DNA of 43,938 nucleotides, taken from assembly GCA_947447825.1 (NCBI GenBank), contig CANFLL010000029.1:1-43938 (forward strand), written 5' to 3'. Source of the DNA: Chitinophagaceae bacterium (GTDB lineage Bacteria; Bacteroidota; Bacteroidia; Chitinophagales; Chitinophagaceae). The notes below the pieces were generated by a model. The model saw only the letters and a program-made list of their open reading frames with translations, was not told the DNA's origin and made no database searches. This document shows, in pieces, positions 27,001 through 33,414 of this stretch. A program made the translations under genes and the position numbers. Position 1 is the first letter of the stretch. Every line of letters begins with the position of its first letter.

Positions 27001-27666
27001 AAGAAAGGCGATTCTATTACATTCAATGGTGTAGTATATGATTCCACAGGTACTTATACAGCACATTTAACAAATGCGGTAGGTTGTGATAGTACTGCTA
27101 CTTTGTCTTTAGTTGTTACAGATATTGTTCCAGTAACATTGAAATCGTTCACTGGTAACTATCAAAATGGCGCAACTAGTTTAAGTTGGTCTTCTGCAAG
27201 TGAATTGAATTTAGCTTCATACATTATTCAACGTAGTTCAAACGGTGTTGATTTCGTAAATGTGAAATCAATCAATGCTACTAACAAGTCTAATGGGGCA
27301 ACTTACACATGTTCTGATGCGGTAAATATTACTGGTAACATTTATTACAGATTAAAGTTAGTAGATAAAAGCGGTGTTTCTTCCTACAGTGCAACTGTGA
27401 TAGTATCTGTTTCTTCTAATTATACTTTCTCAGTATATCCTAACCCAGTTAGAAATGTACTTACAGTTCACGTTAATGATGTAAAATCTGAAAACGTTAC
27501 ACTACAGATTGTGAATTTATTGGGCAAGCAAGTGCATCAACAACAAGCTAACTTCATCGCAGGTAACAATGATGTTACTATCGATGTTTCTAAATTTGCT
27601 CAAGGAAGTTACATCCTTTTAATAAAAGGTGATAAGATTCAGCAAAAACAATTCATCAAATTGTAA
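18064..27666 (+). CDS. Giant T9SS-exported repeat protein, adhesin-like
   Basis: 3200 residues, signal peptide 1-20 ('FVITVFSLCSYGQ'). A first cadherin-like module ends near residue 130 ('SGTDVFTIQVSDG'). Residues 131-1361 hold 15 Ig-like units of about 80 residues of the Big_2 type; each has a 'GxWSSSNxxVATV' core and most have two Cys. Two PKD-type modules follow ('YSWSFGDNSKTVSTLNPTY'), then two more Ig-like units ('SVTFTASATNGG'). Residues 1704-3019 are 26 tandem repeats of about 50 residues. A fibronectin-like module and a type A sorting domain ('SVYPNPVRNVLTVHVND', ending 'QKQFIKL') close the protein. No catalytic domain is visible, so a role in adhesion or surface-layer structure is inferred. 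Codon use is Thr/Ser/Asn rich, as usual for such proteins. The long antisense open frames are by-products of the repeats. Confidence 0.93.
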   Translation: MKFRFLLAFVITVFSLCSYGQTKSLYFVNGTSQKFSICENSPGFDFTNYLTAYDTSTGVFLSYTPLSETQNGSFANLPHTYKNSSHVFTPTTTTYVPPANFSGTDVFTIQVSDGVHTATTTFTVTINPLPTVSAIYGNTISCGSGINSLTNATSNGIWSSDNTVVCKVDSLTGDVTPGAAGTANIGYTVTSTITGCSNTVTTPFVVSGPPTNIANIGLATGSSASICVGSTTTFTDATAAPTGGFAYWKSSNTARATIDSLTGVITGVSAGNATISYIVTNVYGCSANKTRTVTVTAAPAVDTISYTTKKVCVGSSITLSNAAAFSRTATVTWTTSNANATTAVTGFFPYTASVTGVSAGTDSIYFNYTNGGCTATAALLITVNPLPQVGAITGPTSICQYNTAQLSDTTPKGVWTSNRTAIATINSSTGLLTALTPGRAQITYSVTNSFGCVGTATVIDTVNASAVVYPITGTNSICIGSSTQLADNTIGGVWSVSDSKVATIDNTGKLTGKATGNDTVSYTYTTAGGCTQVVTFPITVASSVVVAPISGVSSICLNNTTQLTDASVDPSATWSSSDPTIAVVDNLGNITTIQAGVVTISYTIGTGSCSGTALKNFIVYGLPGIGNNSVAAGDTSICTGSTFKLTNDSTGGVWSSSASFASVDTAGVVSGLSSGSTVITYSITDKNGCYSSASTTVTVNPSPATFKIAGSNSTCLSGVNGLSISVPNVTTAWQVSNKSIATLSNYGNAQSTTLIANKTTTGQTTVYCTVKLGQCSRTDSLTVTVNKALVMAPIVGADNLCLGSTSTFTDSTNSGTVTWSITGGTGSASISGGVVTPVTVGTATINYAINAGVGCSGTVSKTVMINALPVVAAITGSSTTCAGSTYTYTNATTGNGGVGLWTSSNTASATIDSSTGVLNAIAASRNSIIIRYKYTSAVGCSATSAGFPITVQAGFGLQPNNTTIASLCAGSSFTFGNRTSGGTWSSSNTNVATVNSTTGAVTAVASGSTIIQYQLGGGGFCAAVANSPLTVVPVPVAVATTGDSVLCVGQNTQLYNASPVPTNGTAVWSSSDPTVVKVNATGFVTAVGAGTASIYYTLTNPKVSVSTCTSIATKNFTVNYNPVVPSIVGNGSTICVGNTLALSDTTSGGIWGVNDTTIATISSTTGLVTAVKGGNVIFTYTVENGKTGCNTTVFGNGTIIDLPVIGAIQGNNITCVGQQSQLSNVTTQGVWGSSVPSVATVSSTGLVSPLSEGTTIISYTYTNPTYGCVNSATDTLSVNPVPVVGPVTGNSTICNGSLLTVADSSVTGSWSSSNTNIATIDSAGTVTPIAPGKDTIAYTVTFPVTNCSTKQILPITVNATPVASFTVNNTSQCLSGNYFTFTNTSTLSAGSFTSVWTIDGKTFITTNPSCSFTAAGTYTIKLVVSSGTGCADSSTQTVTVNPQSNVGFTINNNSQCLTGNNFVFNNTSTISSGSASYSWSFGDNSKTVSTLNPTYTYASSGTFNVVLTSTSSFGCSDSISQSVTLIANVSPAVSVKASSTSICTGSSVTFTASATNGGATPAFEWFKNGISVGTGTSYSDNAINNGDSIYSVITTNATCYTSLTAKSNKVVIAVAPYVLPSVTISNPSTTICSGSSVTFTASATNGGSAPTYQWTVNGVNVGTGATYTSSAFADKDIVATTLNSTASCVLARNVNSNTVTLSVKTSTSSTTNYSICAGTSYTFNGITHDSAGTYVSHLTNSVGCDSTATLILAIKSATSSTTKASVCNGDSYSFNGNNYKIAGSYTIHLINANGCDSAAILILTVNQPSSSKTSISACSSYSWNGTTYTKGGTYTYSTKNAVGCDSTATLILTITQPSASTTSITACSSYTWNGSTYTKGGSYTYVTKNAVGCDSTATLILSINQPSTSTTSITSCSSYNWNGTIYTKSGSYIYSTKNAVGCDSTATLILTITQPSTSTSSITACSSYTWNGTTYTKGGTYTYSTKNAVGCDSTATLKLIITQPTTSSTSIIACSSYTWNGITYTKSGTYTYTTTNAVGCDSTATLVLTINQPSISSTSITACSSYTWNGKTYIKSGSYTYITKNALGCDSTATLLLTVNYPSTSTTSIAACSSYSWNGTTYTKSGTYTYLTKNAVGCDSTATLLLTVNYPSTSVTKASICIGTSYAFNGKSYDSAGTYVAHLTNSVGCDSAATLIVTLKYPSTSITLASICAGTTYTFNGKSYDSAGSYVAHLTNSVGCDSSATLVLTVNPLTASTTKISICPSALPYTWNGLTFTGAGTKIVHLTNSNGCDSSATLVLSIKQPSSSTTKLSICSSALPYSWNGLSFTGASSLTAHLTNADGCDSAATLILTVNPITTSTTTLSICPSSLPYSWNGITFTAAGSKSAHLTNSNGCDSVATLVLSLLPTSTSTTTASICIGSSYSFNGKNYDSTGTYIAHLTNSVGCDSAATLVLTVKAATTSNTIASVCAGNGYNFNGTIYDSTGSYTVHLTNAVGCDSVAKLVLTVKYPTASITSASIDSGKTYTFNGIVYSSAGTYVAHLTNSVGCDSVAKLILTVINPTSSTTSASICAGSSYLYGGKLYDSAGTYIYHFTNAAGGDSTATLILTLNKATSSITSASTCAGTGYIFNGTSYDSAGTYITHLTNSLGCDSVATLVLSVKYSTSSITKASICIGSSYTFNGSIYSAAGTYNTHFTSASNCDSVATLILSINDTVSSVTKATICAGSSYTFNGSSYDSAGIYASHLTSSTGCDSVARLVLSINYPSVSTTTASICSGSSYNFNGMVYDSAGTYTTHLTNSVGCDSVATLILKLNKTSQTITNVSICSGSSYTFNGVTYDSTGAYTSHFVNSVGCDSAVTLNLKVNYPSTSSTTVAICSGSTYYFNGSVYDTAGAYVTHLTSSTGCDSIATLILKVNAAVSSSTTATICSGSSYTFNGTTYDSAGTYVAHLLSATNCDSVATLLLTVNKSSSSITNATIKKGDSITFNGVVYDSTGTYTAHLTNAVGCDSTATLSLVVTDIVPVTLKSFTGNYQNGATSLSWSSASELNLASYIIQRSSNGVDFVNVKSINATNKSNGATYTCSDAVNITGNIYYRLKLVDKSGVSSYSATVIVSVSSNYTFSVYPNPVRNVLTVHVNDVKSENVTLQIVNLLGKQVHQQQANFIAGNNDVTIDVSKFAQGSYILLIKGDKIQQKQFIKL
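18454..22146 (+). repeat. 15 Ig-like (Big_2 type) units within the giant protein
   Basis: Units are about 240 bp each and divergent at DNA level. Each begins near 'I.G....C.G....L' and ends near 'GC......TVN'. Most carry one Cys early and one late, suggesting one disulfide per unit. Unit 8, around 20170-20430, is the most divergent: it has lost the WSSSN motif and has an extra Cys. Confidence 0.8.
23173..27120 (+). repeat. 26 tandem ~150-bp repeats (49-52 residues each)
   Basis: 1316 codons divide into 26 units ending 'GCDSxATLxLTxx'. Three subtypes form blocks. Type A ('ACSSYTWNGTTYTKGGTYTY') makes units 3-9. Type B ('ICAGSSYTFNGxxYDSAGTY') makes units 1, 2 (divergent), 10, 11 and 15-26. 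Type C ('ICPSALPYTWNGLTF') makes units 12-14. Each unit normally has two Cys; unit 17 has lost the first ('ASIDSGKTY'), unit 18 the second ('AAGGDSTA') and unit 26 the first ('ATIKKGDSI'). The block structure suggests local duplication within the array. Confidence 0.92.
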
Positions 27667-27687
27667 TCTTAATATGGTTATTTAAAC

Positions 27688-27727
27688 AAACCCCTTGTCT
27701 CTTTTGATGACAAGGGGTTTTGTTTTT
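27688..27727 (+). terminator. Strong terminator after the giant gene
   Basis: AAACCCCTTGTC (27688-27699) pairs perfectly with GACAAGGGGTTT (27709-27720), 9-base loop, followed by TGTTTTT. Confidence 0.92.
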
Positions 27728-27770
27728 AGTACTGTTTTTCGATTATTTCCTATTGGTTCTTATATTTTTT

Positions 27771-27778
27771 TATATTTG
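27771..27778 (+). promoter_or_regulatory. Candidate promoter -7 element (TATATTTG)
   Basis: An exact TAnnTTTG match about 95 bases upstream of the cohesin-domain gene, with TTG at 27753-27755 as a possible -33 element at slightly short spacing. It would give this gene its own transcript after the terminator. Confidence 0.5.
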
Positions 27779-27873
27779 GTCATCATAGCATTTTAAGCTA
27801 AGGTTAAGGTTCTTTTCTTTCTTGTTTTATATGCTTACTATGAATTTCTGTTTCTACTTATAATTGATTATCG

Positions 27874-28875
27874 ATGCGCTTTAGTTTTAAAGTTTTAATA
27901 TTGGTTTTCCTTTCTCTTCCAATATCTTGTTATTATGCTCAGGCTCAAAAAAGCTTATATATAGATACAATAAAAGGTAATTTAAAAGCAGGGACTAATG
28001 TTTCGGTTTCTATGAGGACTAAAGGATTTCGTGCCATTGTTGGATTTCAAGGCACAATAAAATGGGATACAACAGCTCTACAATTCTCTAATTTAAGTTA
28101 TGGTACTAGTTCCATTAATCTTGCTGCTGGAGACTTGAATGTTAATAATAATTTTCTAACTTTTATATGGACAGATGCTTCATTACATCCCAATTATATT
28201 CCAGATACAACCATTATTTTCACTTTAAACTATAAAGTTAGAACATCCATAAATAGTGGTAATGCGTTGGTCACTTTATCAAATTCACCAACCCCATTGC
28301 AAATTATTGATACTACAATTGCAACAGCCATCTCATTAAATAAACTTAGTTCCTACAGTAAAAATGGTTTCAATTATCTATCTTGGTCAATATTGCCAGA
28401 CAATAAAGTTGCAAGCTATACTATTCAGAGAAGCATCAACGGTACTGACTTCGAGAATATTGATGTCTTGTCAGTTCTAAATAATGATTTTGCAACAAAT
28501 GGAAATGGATATTATGCGGATTCTGTTCACATACTAGTCCAAAATATATACTACAGATTACTTATAGAAAATACTGATGGATCTTATTCATACAGTAATA
28601 TAACGAAGGTTCAATCCACTGATAGGGAATCCATTTTTTCTATCTTTCCAAATCCTGTTCATGATTTACTTACTATTCAGCTTTATAGTATTATATCAGA
28701 AACAGGATATTTACAAGTATCGGATTTTGATGGTAAGCTGGTTTTTCAACAACGTATTAAGGTTCATATAGGACTTAATAAGTTCATATTAAATACTTCT
28801 AACTTTAAAAAAGGTAATTATATTTTTTTATTTACTGGTATTAATTCAGTTCAAAGAAAGTTCTTGAAACTATAA
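27874..28875 (+). CDS. Cohesin-like domain protein with T9SS sorting domain
   Basis: 333 residues with a signal peptide ('VLILVFLSLPISCYYAQAQ'). Residues 25-140 have the pattern of a cohesin/dockerin-binding beta sandwich: 'GNLKAGTNVSVSMRTKGF', 'GFQGTIKWDTTALQFSNL' and 'DTTIIFTLNYKVR'. A fibronectin-like middle ('NGFNYLSWSILPDNKVASYT') and a type A sorting domain ('FSIFPNPVHDLLTIQL' to 'QRKFLKL') follow. It lies 207 bases after the giant adhesin, so it may be a surface partner, but no dockerin-like sequence was seen in the window. The Cys near the end of the signal peptide ('ISCYY') could also be read as a poor lipobox; the sorting tail favours T9SS export. Confidence 0.85.
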   Translation: MRFSFKVLILVFLSLPISCYYAQAQKSLYIDTIKGNLKAGTNVSVSMRTKGFRAIVGFQGTIKWDTTALQFSNLSYGTSSINLAAGDLNVNNNFLTFIWTDASLHPNYIPDTTIIFTLNYKVRTSINSGNALVTLSNSPTPLQIIDTTIATAISLNKLSSYSKNGFNYLSWSILPDNKVASYTIQRSINGTDFENIDVLSVLNNDFATNGNGYYADSVHILVQNIYYRLLIENTDGSYSYSNITKVQSTDRESIFSIFPNPVHDLLTIQLYSIISETGYLQVSDFDGKLVFQQRIKVHIGLNKFILNTSNFKKGNYIFLFTGINSVQRKFLKL

Positions 28876-29393
28876 TAGGTATTTGTTTTTGTGATAATAT
28901 TCTTTAAGTAGTTATGCCAACTTGATTAATGCTTCTTACCTCTCATTTTACATTTTTTATCTTTAAGTCACCCTATATTTTTATAAATCAAAGCTTTAAA
29001 CAAACCTCTTTGCTATAAAAATTCATTGCGATGGCTTAAAAGGTTTCTTTTATGGCACAAATTTCAGTTTGATAGTTATACACATGTCAAATTGTTAATA
29101 AACCTGAGCGATATAGGTTAAAATATGTCTTTTTTGCATCTGATTTTAGTGAATTAGCTTATAAAGAATCTATTATTCATATAATTTCACGGCGATGGTA
29201 GAAAAGTTTTTTTATCTTTTCATTTTATGGATAATGAGATATTACCCATAAATCACTAGTCACTTATAACTAACCTCTAATCTTTTAAATTGCTTTACCC
29301 CCTTTTCATTTTGATACATTGTTTATTTAAAAATATATACTACATTTCCGCTCATTGGTAAAGGGAACATAATTTTAGGATTAAATTTAGAAG
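28876..29393. other. Gene-free stretch
   Basis: 518 very AT-rich bases between the cohesin-domain gene and the permease. No coding frame, repeat array, REP or strong terminator was seen. Confidence 0.5.
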
Positions 29394-31085
29394 ATGAGTT
29401 CATTATTTAGAAAAAAGTCAATAGATAAGATAGTAGCAGATAGTGAAGCCGGTTTAAGTGATGGGCATGGGGGAGGTCATTCTCTAAATAAAGTTCTTGG
29501 TGTTAAAGACCTCACTTTTATGGGCATTGCGGCCGTGATAGGTGCAGGGATTTTTTCTACAATTGGAACAGCAGCTTACAATGGAGGTCCAGGTATCTCT
29601 ATTCTATTTATTATTACGGCCATTACTTGTGGGTTTAGTGCATTGTGTTATGCAGAATTTGCGAGTAGAATCCCAATTGCAGGAAGTGCCTATACTTATG
29701 CGTATGTTAGTTTTGGAGAAATTGTGGCCTGGATAATAGGTTGGGCTTTGATATTAGAATATGCCATTGGAAATATAGTTGTAGCGATAAGCTGGAGTGG
29801 ATATTTTAATAATTTATTGCAGGGCTTAGGTATTCATCTGCCAGATTGGTTAGTTAATGATTCTTTTTCTGTAAAGGCACTTGTGGATGAGGCAGCCATT
29901 GCTACTGCTAATCATCAACCTTTAACCGAAACAATGCAATCTGCCAATGCGGCTTGGAATAGTGCCCCTATTCTTTTTGGCAAACATTTATTTATGAATG
30001 TACCTGCTTTTGGCATTGTGGTACTTATTACTATTTTGGCTTATATAGGTATTAAAGAAAGCAAGAAGACTACCAATGCTATGGTTGTTTTTAAGATTAT
30101 TGTTATTATTCTTATCATCATTATTGGTAGTTTCTATGTTAAATCGAGTAATTGGCATCCCTTTATGCCAAACGGCTTTGGGGGGGTTCTTGCTGGGGTT
30201 TCGGCTGTGTTTTATGCCTACATTGGATTTGATGCTATTTCTACTACAGCCGAAGAATGTAAGAATCCTCAGAAAGATTTACCTCGTGGAATGATTTATT
30301 CGCTTATTATTTGTACGGTTTTGTATATTCTAATTGCCCTTATTCTGACTGGCATGGTTAACTATAGCGAACTAAAAGTAAATGATCCACTTGCCTACGT
30401 TTTCGAAAAAATTCACCTCACCTGGATTGGGTATATCATATCGGTTAGTGCTGTTATTGCTACTACAAGTGTTATGTTAGTGTTTCAGCTGGGGCAACCA
30501 CGTATATGGATGAGCATGAGCAGGGATGGGTTATTACCAAAGAAATTCTCAGAAGTACATCCAAAATTTCAAACGCCAGCATTCGCAACAATCATTACAG
30601 GCATATTAGTTGGCGTTCCTTCTTTGTTTTTACCAAGTAGCTTAATGACAGATCTTACTAGCATCGGTACACTATTCGCATTTGTATTAGTTTGTTTTGG
30701 CGTTTTAGTATTACCAAGAATGACTCATGCCAAAAAGAGCGCGTTCAGATTGCCTTACATAAACGGAAAATTTATTCTTCCTGTACTTACAGTATTAATA
30801 ATGACAGTTTTTCATTCTCGAATTTCTGATGCATTTACTCATGTTAATACCGAAGGTTTTCAAGAAATTTTATTCTTGGTATTTATACTAACATTAATCG
30901 TTGTAGCCGTACTCTCTTTTCTGCGTAATTATTCTGTCATACCCATAATTGGGGCAATGTCTTGCCTTTACTTATTGACAGAAATACCTGCTATCAGTTG
31001 GTTATGGTTTTTTATTTGGATGGGATTCGGGCTGCTGATTTATAATTTTTATGGTAAAAAGAATAGTAAGCTGAGTAAATTATAA
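29394..31085 (+). CDS. APC-superfamily amino acid permease (cationic amino acid transporter type)
   Basis: 563 residues with 12 or more membrane segments. The first helix has the unwound-helix motif 'AAVIGAGIFSTIGTAA', diagnostic of the APC superfamily. It is followed by 'ALCYAEFASRIPIAGSAYTY' and 'AYIGFDAISTTAEECKNPQK', typical of the CAT branch. 'MSMSRDGLLPKKFSEVHPKFQTP' is the conserved loop before helix 9. An insertion of about 50 residues between helices 4 and 5 (around residues 155-195) is longer than in many relatives. It probably imports an amino acid by proton coupling; the substrate is unknown. It stands as a single gene. Confidence 0.92.
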   Translation: MSSLFRKKSIDKIVADSEAGLSDGHGGGHSLNKVLGVKDLTFMGIAAVIGAGIFSTIGTAAYNGGPGISILFIITAITCGFSALCYAEFASRIPIAGSAYTYAYVSFGEIVAWIIGWALILEYAIGNIVVAISWSGYFNNLLQGLGIHLPDWLVNDSFSVKALVDEAAIATANHQPLTETMQSANAAWNSAPILFGKHLFMNVPAFGIVVLITILAYIGIKESKKTTNAMVVFKIIVIILIIIIGSFYVKSSNWHPFMPNGFGGVLAGVSAVFYAYIGFDAISTTAEECKNPQKDLPRGMIYSLIICTVLYILIALILTGMVNYSELKVNDPLAYVFEKIHLTWIGYIISVSAVIATTSVMLVFQLGQPRIWMSMSRDGLLPKKFSEVHPKFQTPAFATIITGILVGVPSLFLPSSLMTDLTSIGTLFAFVLVCFGVLVLPRMTHAKKSAFRLPYINGKFILPVLTVLIMTVFHSRISDAFTHVNTEGFQEILFLVFILTLIVVAVLSFLRNYSVIPIIGAMSCLYLLTEIPAISWLWFFIWMGFGLLIYNFYGKKNSKLSKL

Positions 31086-31157
31086 ACCTAGATATTGACA
31101 TAATGATAAAGTAAGCTTGATACTTTACCCTTATTTTCGCCCCCAAATTTTTATTTT

Positions 31158-32177
31158 TTGTCACAGCCTTCAGTAGCAATTGTTATTTTAAATTATAATG
31201 GGCGAAAACATCTTGAGATGTTTCTTCCTTCTGTGCTTAATAGTTCCTATCAAAACAAGCGTATTGTAGTAGCAGATAATGCCTCAACTGATGATTCGAT
31301 TACTTATGTAAAAGAATACTTTCCTGCTGTAGAGATTCTTATTAATAAACAAAATGATGGTTTTGCTGGTGGATACAACTGGGCGTTGAACCTAGTAGAA
31401 AGCGATTATTATATTTTACTAAACTCTGATGTTGAAGTAGTTTCCGGATGGATAGAACCCATTATTCGTTTAATGGAAAATGATCGAAAGATAGCCGCAT
31501 GTCAACCGAAACTGCTTGCATACAATGAGAGAACTTTATTGGAGTATGCTGGTGCTTCTGGGGGATGGATAGATAAATTAGGTTATCCTTTTTCCAGAGG
31601 AAGGGTCTTTGATGTATTGGAGGTAGATAAACATCAATACGAAGATATTCAAGACATTTTTTGGGCAAGTGGGGCTGCTATGTTTGTGCGAAGTAATGTG
31701 TTTCATCAATTAAGTGGTTTTGATGCTTCTTTTTTTGCTCATCAAGAAGAAATTGATTTATGTTGGCGAATGCAATTGGCAGGATATTCTATTAAGGTCG
31801 TTCCTGAATCTGTAGTTTATCATGTGGGGGCAGGAACATTGCCAAGAGGAGGGAGGAAGGTGTTTTTAAATTTTAGAAATAATTTATTAATGCTTTCTAA
31901 GAATCTTACTGTAAAAGAGAAATTTACGATAATACCTTTTCGTTTCTTATTGGATGCTATTTCTGCTTGGAAAGGCTTATTTCAGGGGGATTTATATTTC
32001 TTTACAGCAATTTGCAAAGCGCATTTTACAGTCTTATATTTATGGTTAGGAGGATACAAATCGCATACTTTAAATCGTGTTCCACTTAAACAGTTAAAAG
32101 GCGTATTTGGAGGTTGTGTGGTGTATCAATACTTTATAAAGAAGAAACTCTATTTTTCTGAAATTGTGGAAAAATAG
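31158..32177 (+). CDS. Glycosyltransferase family 2 (rhamnosyltransferase-like)
   Basis: 339 residues. The GT-A domain starts 'VAIVILNYNGRKHLEMFLPS', with 'VVADNASTDDS' for nucleotide binding, 'LLNSDVEV' as the DxD-equivalent and 'GAAMFVRSNVFHQLSGFD' followed by 'EEIDLCWRMQLAGY', the ED-type acceptor motif. The last 80 residues hold hydrophobic helices that may bind the membrane. No ATG lies in frame before the domain, so TTG at 31158 is taken as start; an ATG start would cut into the first strand. A possible -7 element ('TATTTTCG') lies about 25 bases upstream. It likely builds an envelope polysaccharide or glycoprotein sugar, but no cluster surrounds it. Confidence 0.87.
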   Translation: MSQPSVAIVILNYNGRKHLEMFLPSVLNSSYQNKRIVVADNASTDDSITYVKEYFPAVEILINKQNDGFAGGYNWALNLVESDYYILLNSDVEVVSGWIEPIIRLMENDRKIAACQPKLLAYNERTLLEYAGASGGWIDKLGYPFSRGRVFDVLEVDKHQYEDIQDIFWASGAAMFVRSNVFHQLSGFDASFFAHQEEIDLCWRMQLAGYSIKVVPESVVYHVGAGTLPRGGRKVFLNFRNNLLMLSKNLTVKEKFTIIPFRFLLDAISAWKGLFQGDLYFFTAICKAHFTVLYLWLGGYKSHTLNRVPLKQLKGVFGGCVVYQYFIKKKLYFSEIVEK

Positions 32178-32229
32178 AAAAGATTGAAAAATGTTTCAAG
32201 GAAGATGCTGATTGTATTGTCTGGAACCT

Positions 32230-32237
32230 TATTTTTG
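32230..32237 (+). promoter_or_regulatory. Candidate promoter -7 element (TATTTTTG)
   Basis: An exact TAnnTTTG match 18 bases before the ATG of the small membrane protein. TTG triplets at 32212 and 32217 are possible but closely spaced -33 elements. Confidence 0.4.
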
Positions 32238-32255
32238 CTTTGAAATTAAAAAAAT

Positions 32256-32471
32256 ATGAGTAGCAACGAACATATCATTGAGCAAGAGGAAACAAATTTA
32301 GACTTTACTAAAAGTTGGGTAAATTCTTCAAAGTTCATTTTTTATCTTTCAGTAGTGTGCATTCTATCTGGTCTATTTGGTAACTGTATCAAGTTGTTCA
32401 AATCTGGCTACAAGGGGCATCCAGATGTTGAGATTCAGAGCAGTACACAGTATAAGCCTGAATACAAATAA
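32256..32471 (+). CDS. Small single-span membrane protein, unknown function
   Basis: 71 residues: an acidic N-terminus, one hydrophobic helix ('FIFYLSVVCILSGLFGNCI', about residues 29-47) and a basic, polar tail. The frame is clean from ATG to TAA, lies on the same strand as its neighbours and has a -7-like box just upstream, so it is probably real. No family was recognised. It ends 82 bases before the tRNA pair. Confidence 0.6.
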   Translation: MSSNEHIIEQEETNLDFTKSWVNSSKFIFYLSVVCILSGLFGNCIKLFKSGYKGHPDVEIQSSTQYKPEYK

Positions 32472-32486
32472 AAAAATAAAAAAAAG

Positions 32487-32518
32487 TTTGTTTCTTTAAA
32501 ATTTCACTCCTATATTTG
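32487..32518 (+). promoter_or_regulatory. Promoter of the tRNA pair
   Basis: TTTG at 32487-32490 and TATATTTG at 32511-32518 are exact matches to the Bacteroidota -33 and -7 consensus at 20-base spacing. The first tRNA begins 36 bases downstream. Confidence 0.85.
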
Positions 32519-32553
32519 CACTCCGAAAAACAACAAAAGGTCTTACAGTTAAT

Positions 32554-32626
<73 letters not shown>

Positions 32627-32633
32627 CACACAG

Positions 32634-32664
32634 AAATTCCATCTTAGGATGGAATTTTTTTTGG
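32634..32664 (+). terminator. Terminator-like hairpin between the two tRNAs
   Basis: AAATTCCATC pairs perfectly with GATGGAATTT around a TTAG loop and is followed by a T-run, so tRNA-Gly may end here in part of the transcripts. Confidence 0.75.
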
Positions 32665-32666
32665 CA

Positions 32667-32752
32667 GCCTTGGTGGTGGAACTGGTAGACACGCAGGACT
32701 TAAAATCCTGTCTTCAGCAACGGAGGTGCGGGTTCGATTCCCGCCTGAGGCA
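32667..32752 (+). tRNA. tRNA-Leu (anticodon TAA)
   Basis: A class II tRNA of about 86 bases with a long variable arm. Acceptor GCCTTGG/CTGAGGC (two G:T pairs), anticodon stem CAGGA/TCCTG with loop CTTAAAA, and T arm GCGGG-TTCGATT-CCCGC. The discriminator base is A. Confidence 0.96.
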
Positions 32753-32754
32753 CA

Positions 32755-32783
32755 AAGCCCGCTTTTATAGCGGGCTTTTTTTA
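32755..32783 (+). terminator. Terminator after tRNA-Leu
   Basis: AAGCCCGC and GCGGGCTT flank a TTTTATA loop and are followed by a T-run. Confidence 0.9.
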
Positions 32784-32853
32784 TGCCCATCATTTTTTAC
32801 GTTCTTTCCTTTATTGAATTCATTTATTAAATTCAACGTATTATTAAATAGCA

Positions 32854-33063
32854 ATGACATTAAACTTTACTGATATTGAATTTTTCAAACTTCTAATGAC
32901 TAAGATAGGGGAGAGGGACGCAACGGCGGTAAAAGATTATGAATAGCCAGAAACTGTGGAAACAGTAATCGAGACAAACGAAGTATTAAGAAAGGATTTT
33001 AGTTCAATGCATAGTTTTTTAAAAACTTGCATTAATGATTTTTGGGTATATTTTGAAAAATAA
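32854..33063 (+). pseudogene. Small broken gene with an in-frame TAG, unknown function
   Basis: The frame from ATG 32854 to TAA 33061 has 69 codons with one TAG at codon 31 (32944). Both sides look like protein: 'FTDIEFFKLLMTKIGERDAT' before it and 'PETVETVIETNEVLRKDFSS' then 'CINDFWVYFEK' after it. Composition and lack of other stops suggest a recently lost small gene. The sequence does not resemble a HigB toxin, although a decayed HigA follows. No family was recognised. Confidence 0.45.
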
Positions 33064-33164
33064 AAGATTTACTCCTGAGAACTTTATGGGTAAAAACAAT
33101 ATTTAAGCTTTTGTTTTTACCCCTTTTATTTTTGATTTCACAACTGTTTAAATTAGAATTATTA

Positions 33165-33393
33165 ATGAACTGGAAAGTATTAAAAACAGAAAAGGATTAC
33201 AACGATGCCACAAATAGGCTAATGGTTATTTTTCAAGCTACAAAGGGAACAGCTGAAGAGTACTAATTGTATTTGCTAACAGTTTTGGTAATGAAATATA
33301 ATGACAAACATTTTGTGCTGATATAATAGTTCAATCGCTACTATTATGTATAAAATGATAGAAAGGGATAAAATGGGGAATAAATTGTGTAAC
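33165..33393 (+). pseudogene. Decayed HigA-like antitoxin (HTH) remnant
   Basis: The frame from ATG 33165 reads 'MNWKVLKTEKDYNDATNRL' then 'FQATKGTAEEY', a stop (TAA 33264), and 'LYLLTVLVMKYNDKHFVL'. After a frame shift near 33321-33330 it continues 'SIATIMYKMIERDKMGNKL'. This is the order of the N-terminal part of COG5499-type HigA antitoxins ('WKVIKTEKEY...A..R...IF.A..GT.E.DELELL..LV..YE..H' then 'P.DPIEAIK..M'). The helix-turn-helix itself and any HigB toxin are missing. The tandem array at 33415 begins only 22 bases after it. Recognition is from family memory, not a search. Confidence 0.6.
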
Positions 33394-33414
33394 TAGTCAG
33401 CATCAAATTAATGT

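Noticed and set aside
32649-32873. 74-codon open frame over tRNA-Leu
   Set aside because: It lies over a perfect tRNA gene and its terminator.
32854-33063. HigB toxin upstream of the HigA remnant
   Set aside because: The translated fragment lacks the RelE/HigB pattern; called only an unknown broken gene.
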